From positions 72,501-126,662 of the forward strand of contig CAJNDS010002543.1 in the NCBI GenBank assembly GCA_905221605.1: a stretch of DNA of 54,162 nt, read 5' to 3'. The notes beneath the pieces were generated by a model. That model saw only the letters and a list, made by a program, of their open reading frames with translations. It had not been told where the DNA came from and made no database searches. Positions 53,248 through 54,162 of the stretch are shown piece by piece. Position 1 is the first letter of the stretch; every line of letters starts with the position of its first letter. The position numbers and the translations under genes are program-made. Source of the stretch: Symbiodinium natans (lineage: Eukaryota; Sar; Dinophyceae; Suessiales; Symbiodiniaceae).

Positions 53248-53468
53248 AATTGGGCTGGCTCAGGGCGTGGCTTCAAGCTACTTAGGGCCGTGAGAGCACT
53301 CCAATATTTGGCCAATTTCGGGCCCACGTGTGCCTCCGCTGTAAGGACACTTTCACAGGTGCTAGAAGGCTTTCCTCTGGCAACGCCCTGTACGATCCGT
53401 GTCATCGCAAGTCATGGGCGGCAGACCTGCTTCCTCTGCAGGCAAACAGCGCACCTGCACAGGAAGAT

Positions 53469-53614
53469 AGGGTTTAGGGTTTAGGGTTTAGGGTTTAGGG
53501 TTTAGGGTTTAGGGTTTAGGGTTTAGGGTTTAGGGTTTAGGGTTTAGGGTTTAGGGGTTTAGGGTTTAGGGTTTAGGGTTTAGGGTTTAGGGTTTAGGGT
53601 TTAGGGTTTAGGGT
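53469..53614 (+). repeat. Telomeric array (TTTAGGG on +)
   Basis: About twenty heptamers, one octamer; very uniform. Confidence 0.98.
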
Positions 53615-53907
53615 ACAGTCTGGCACCCGACTTCTGATCACGAAGCCAAGCTCATGGCTAGAGACTTCCTGTAGATGGGCTTGCATGGTCAAAAAAGACT
53701 GATACAACTTTCATCTCAGTCACCTCATTCCCAATCTCTACAAAGCCAAGTGCCCTCAAGATCTCCAGTGACCCCAGAAGAACCTAAGCTTCACGGCTCA
53801 CAGCTGCCACTCGATTTCTCTCTCCAGGTTCAGGGCTCAGCGCATGCTGACTCACCTGGTTCACGTCGTACCTCCATTTACGTTGCTCGATTTGAGCTGC
53901 TAAGCAT

Positions 53908-53979
53908 CCCTAAACCCTAAACCCTAAACCCTGAACCTGAACCCTAAACCCTAAACCCTAGACCCTAAACCCTAAACCC
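53908..53979 (-). repeat. Telomeric array (CCCTAAA on +)
   Basis: About ten heptamers with CCCTGAA and CCCTAGA variants. Confidence 0.95.
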
Positions 53980-54039
53980 ATGGAACTCCCAGACATGGCA
54001 AGAAAAACTCAGTTGAACGTCGCTCTCCTTAGGACTCAC

Positions 54040-54083
54040 CTCGAAAAACGGCGCGCTCGCTGTCGGCAGAGCCGCTCTCGTTG
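54040..54083 (-). CDS. Candidate 44-nt exon beside the terminal array
   Basis: Minus sense: CCCTAAG as acceptor, one base, NESGSADSERAVFR, one base, then a canonical GTGAGT donor. The acceptor AG lies in the edge unit of the telomeric array. Short, but the donor is good. Confidence 0.4.
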
Positions 54084-54085
54084 CT

Positions 54086-54162
54086 TAGGGTTTAGGGTTT
54101 AGGGTTTAGGGTTTAGGGTTTAGGGTTTAGGGTTTAGGGTTTAGGGTTTAGGGTTTAGGGTT
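54086..54162 (+). repeat. Telomeric array at window end (TTTAGGG on +)
   Basis: Eleven uniform heptamers up to the last base. The orientation would fit a chromosome end, but all other arrays here are interstitial and an exon seems to abut it, so it may be just another intronic array. Confidence 0.97.

Noticed and set aside
54086-54162. Calling the window end a true telomere
   Set aside because: Only eleven units are visible, many equal arrays are interstitial, and an exon candidate abuts it. It is left open as a finding.

Overview
The window looks like nuclear DNA of a dinoflagellate, most likely Symbiodiniaceae or another Suessiales (inference; no marker gene fixes the taxon). The reasons are the plant/alveolate-type telomere heptamer TTTAGGG, splice sites that fit GT, GC and GA donors with AG acceptors often followed by G, coding content that I can recognise only on the minus strand (dinoflagellates favour long one-way gene arrays), and a single-exon multi-pass membrane protein with a PAS-like segment, a type I recall as common in Symbiodinium gene sets. 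One 100-base N gap (16563-16662) shows this is a scaffold.

Layout. 1.06-2.73 kb: membrane/PAS-like protein, minus. 3.05-5.46 kb: microsatellites, a large foldback and a nested AT-rich tandem-repeat block. 7.6-10.2 kb: small minus-strand exons among telomeric arrays. 11.5-12.5 kb: SET-domain methyltransferase-like gene, minus. 13-17.9 kb: weak exon-like stretches, the N gap and a 21-bp tandem repeat. 17.9-44.7 kb: about 30 short telomeric-repeat arrays in both orientations, with minus-strand exons between them; the clearest chains are at 21.6-22.5, 26.7-28.0 and 35.4-35.9 kb. 44.7-50.3 kb is almost free of such arrays and holds the 3' end of another split gene (47.6-48.4 kb). 50.4-54.2 kb: further arrays and exons; the window ends inside an array.

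Main observation. The 45 interstitial telomeric arrays are not scattered at random. Wherever I could read flanking exons with consistent reading phase, the arrays lie inside introns and often touch the splice site. In the sense TTTAGGG orientation they can give a GT donor (GTTTAGGG); in the opposite orientation they can give a GC donor (GCCCTAAA). Seven such introns of 80-381 nt were delimited by hand, five of them joining exons in one open frame with little ambiguity. This suggests that telomeric-repeat DNA acts here as an introner-like intron source, or that introns are favoured landing sites for it.

At least five further dispersed short inverted-repeat or AT-rich element families occur in the same intronic and intergenic space. 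All gene models were made by eye from phase and splice consensus, without transcripts or database searches.
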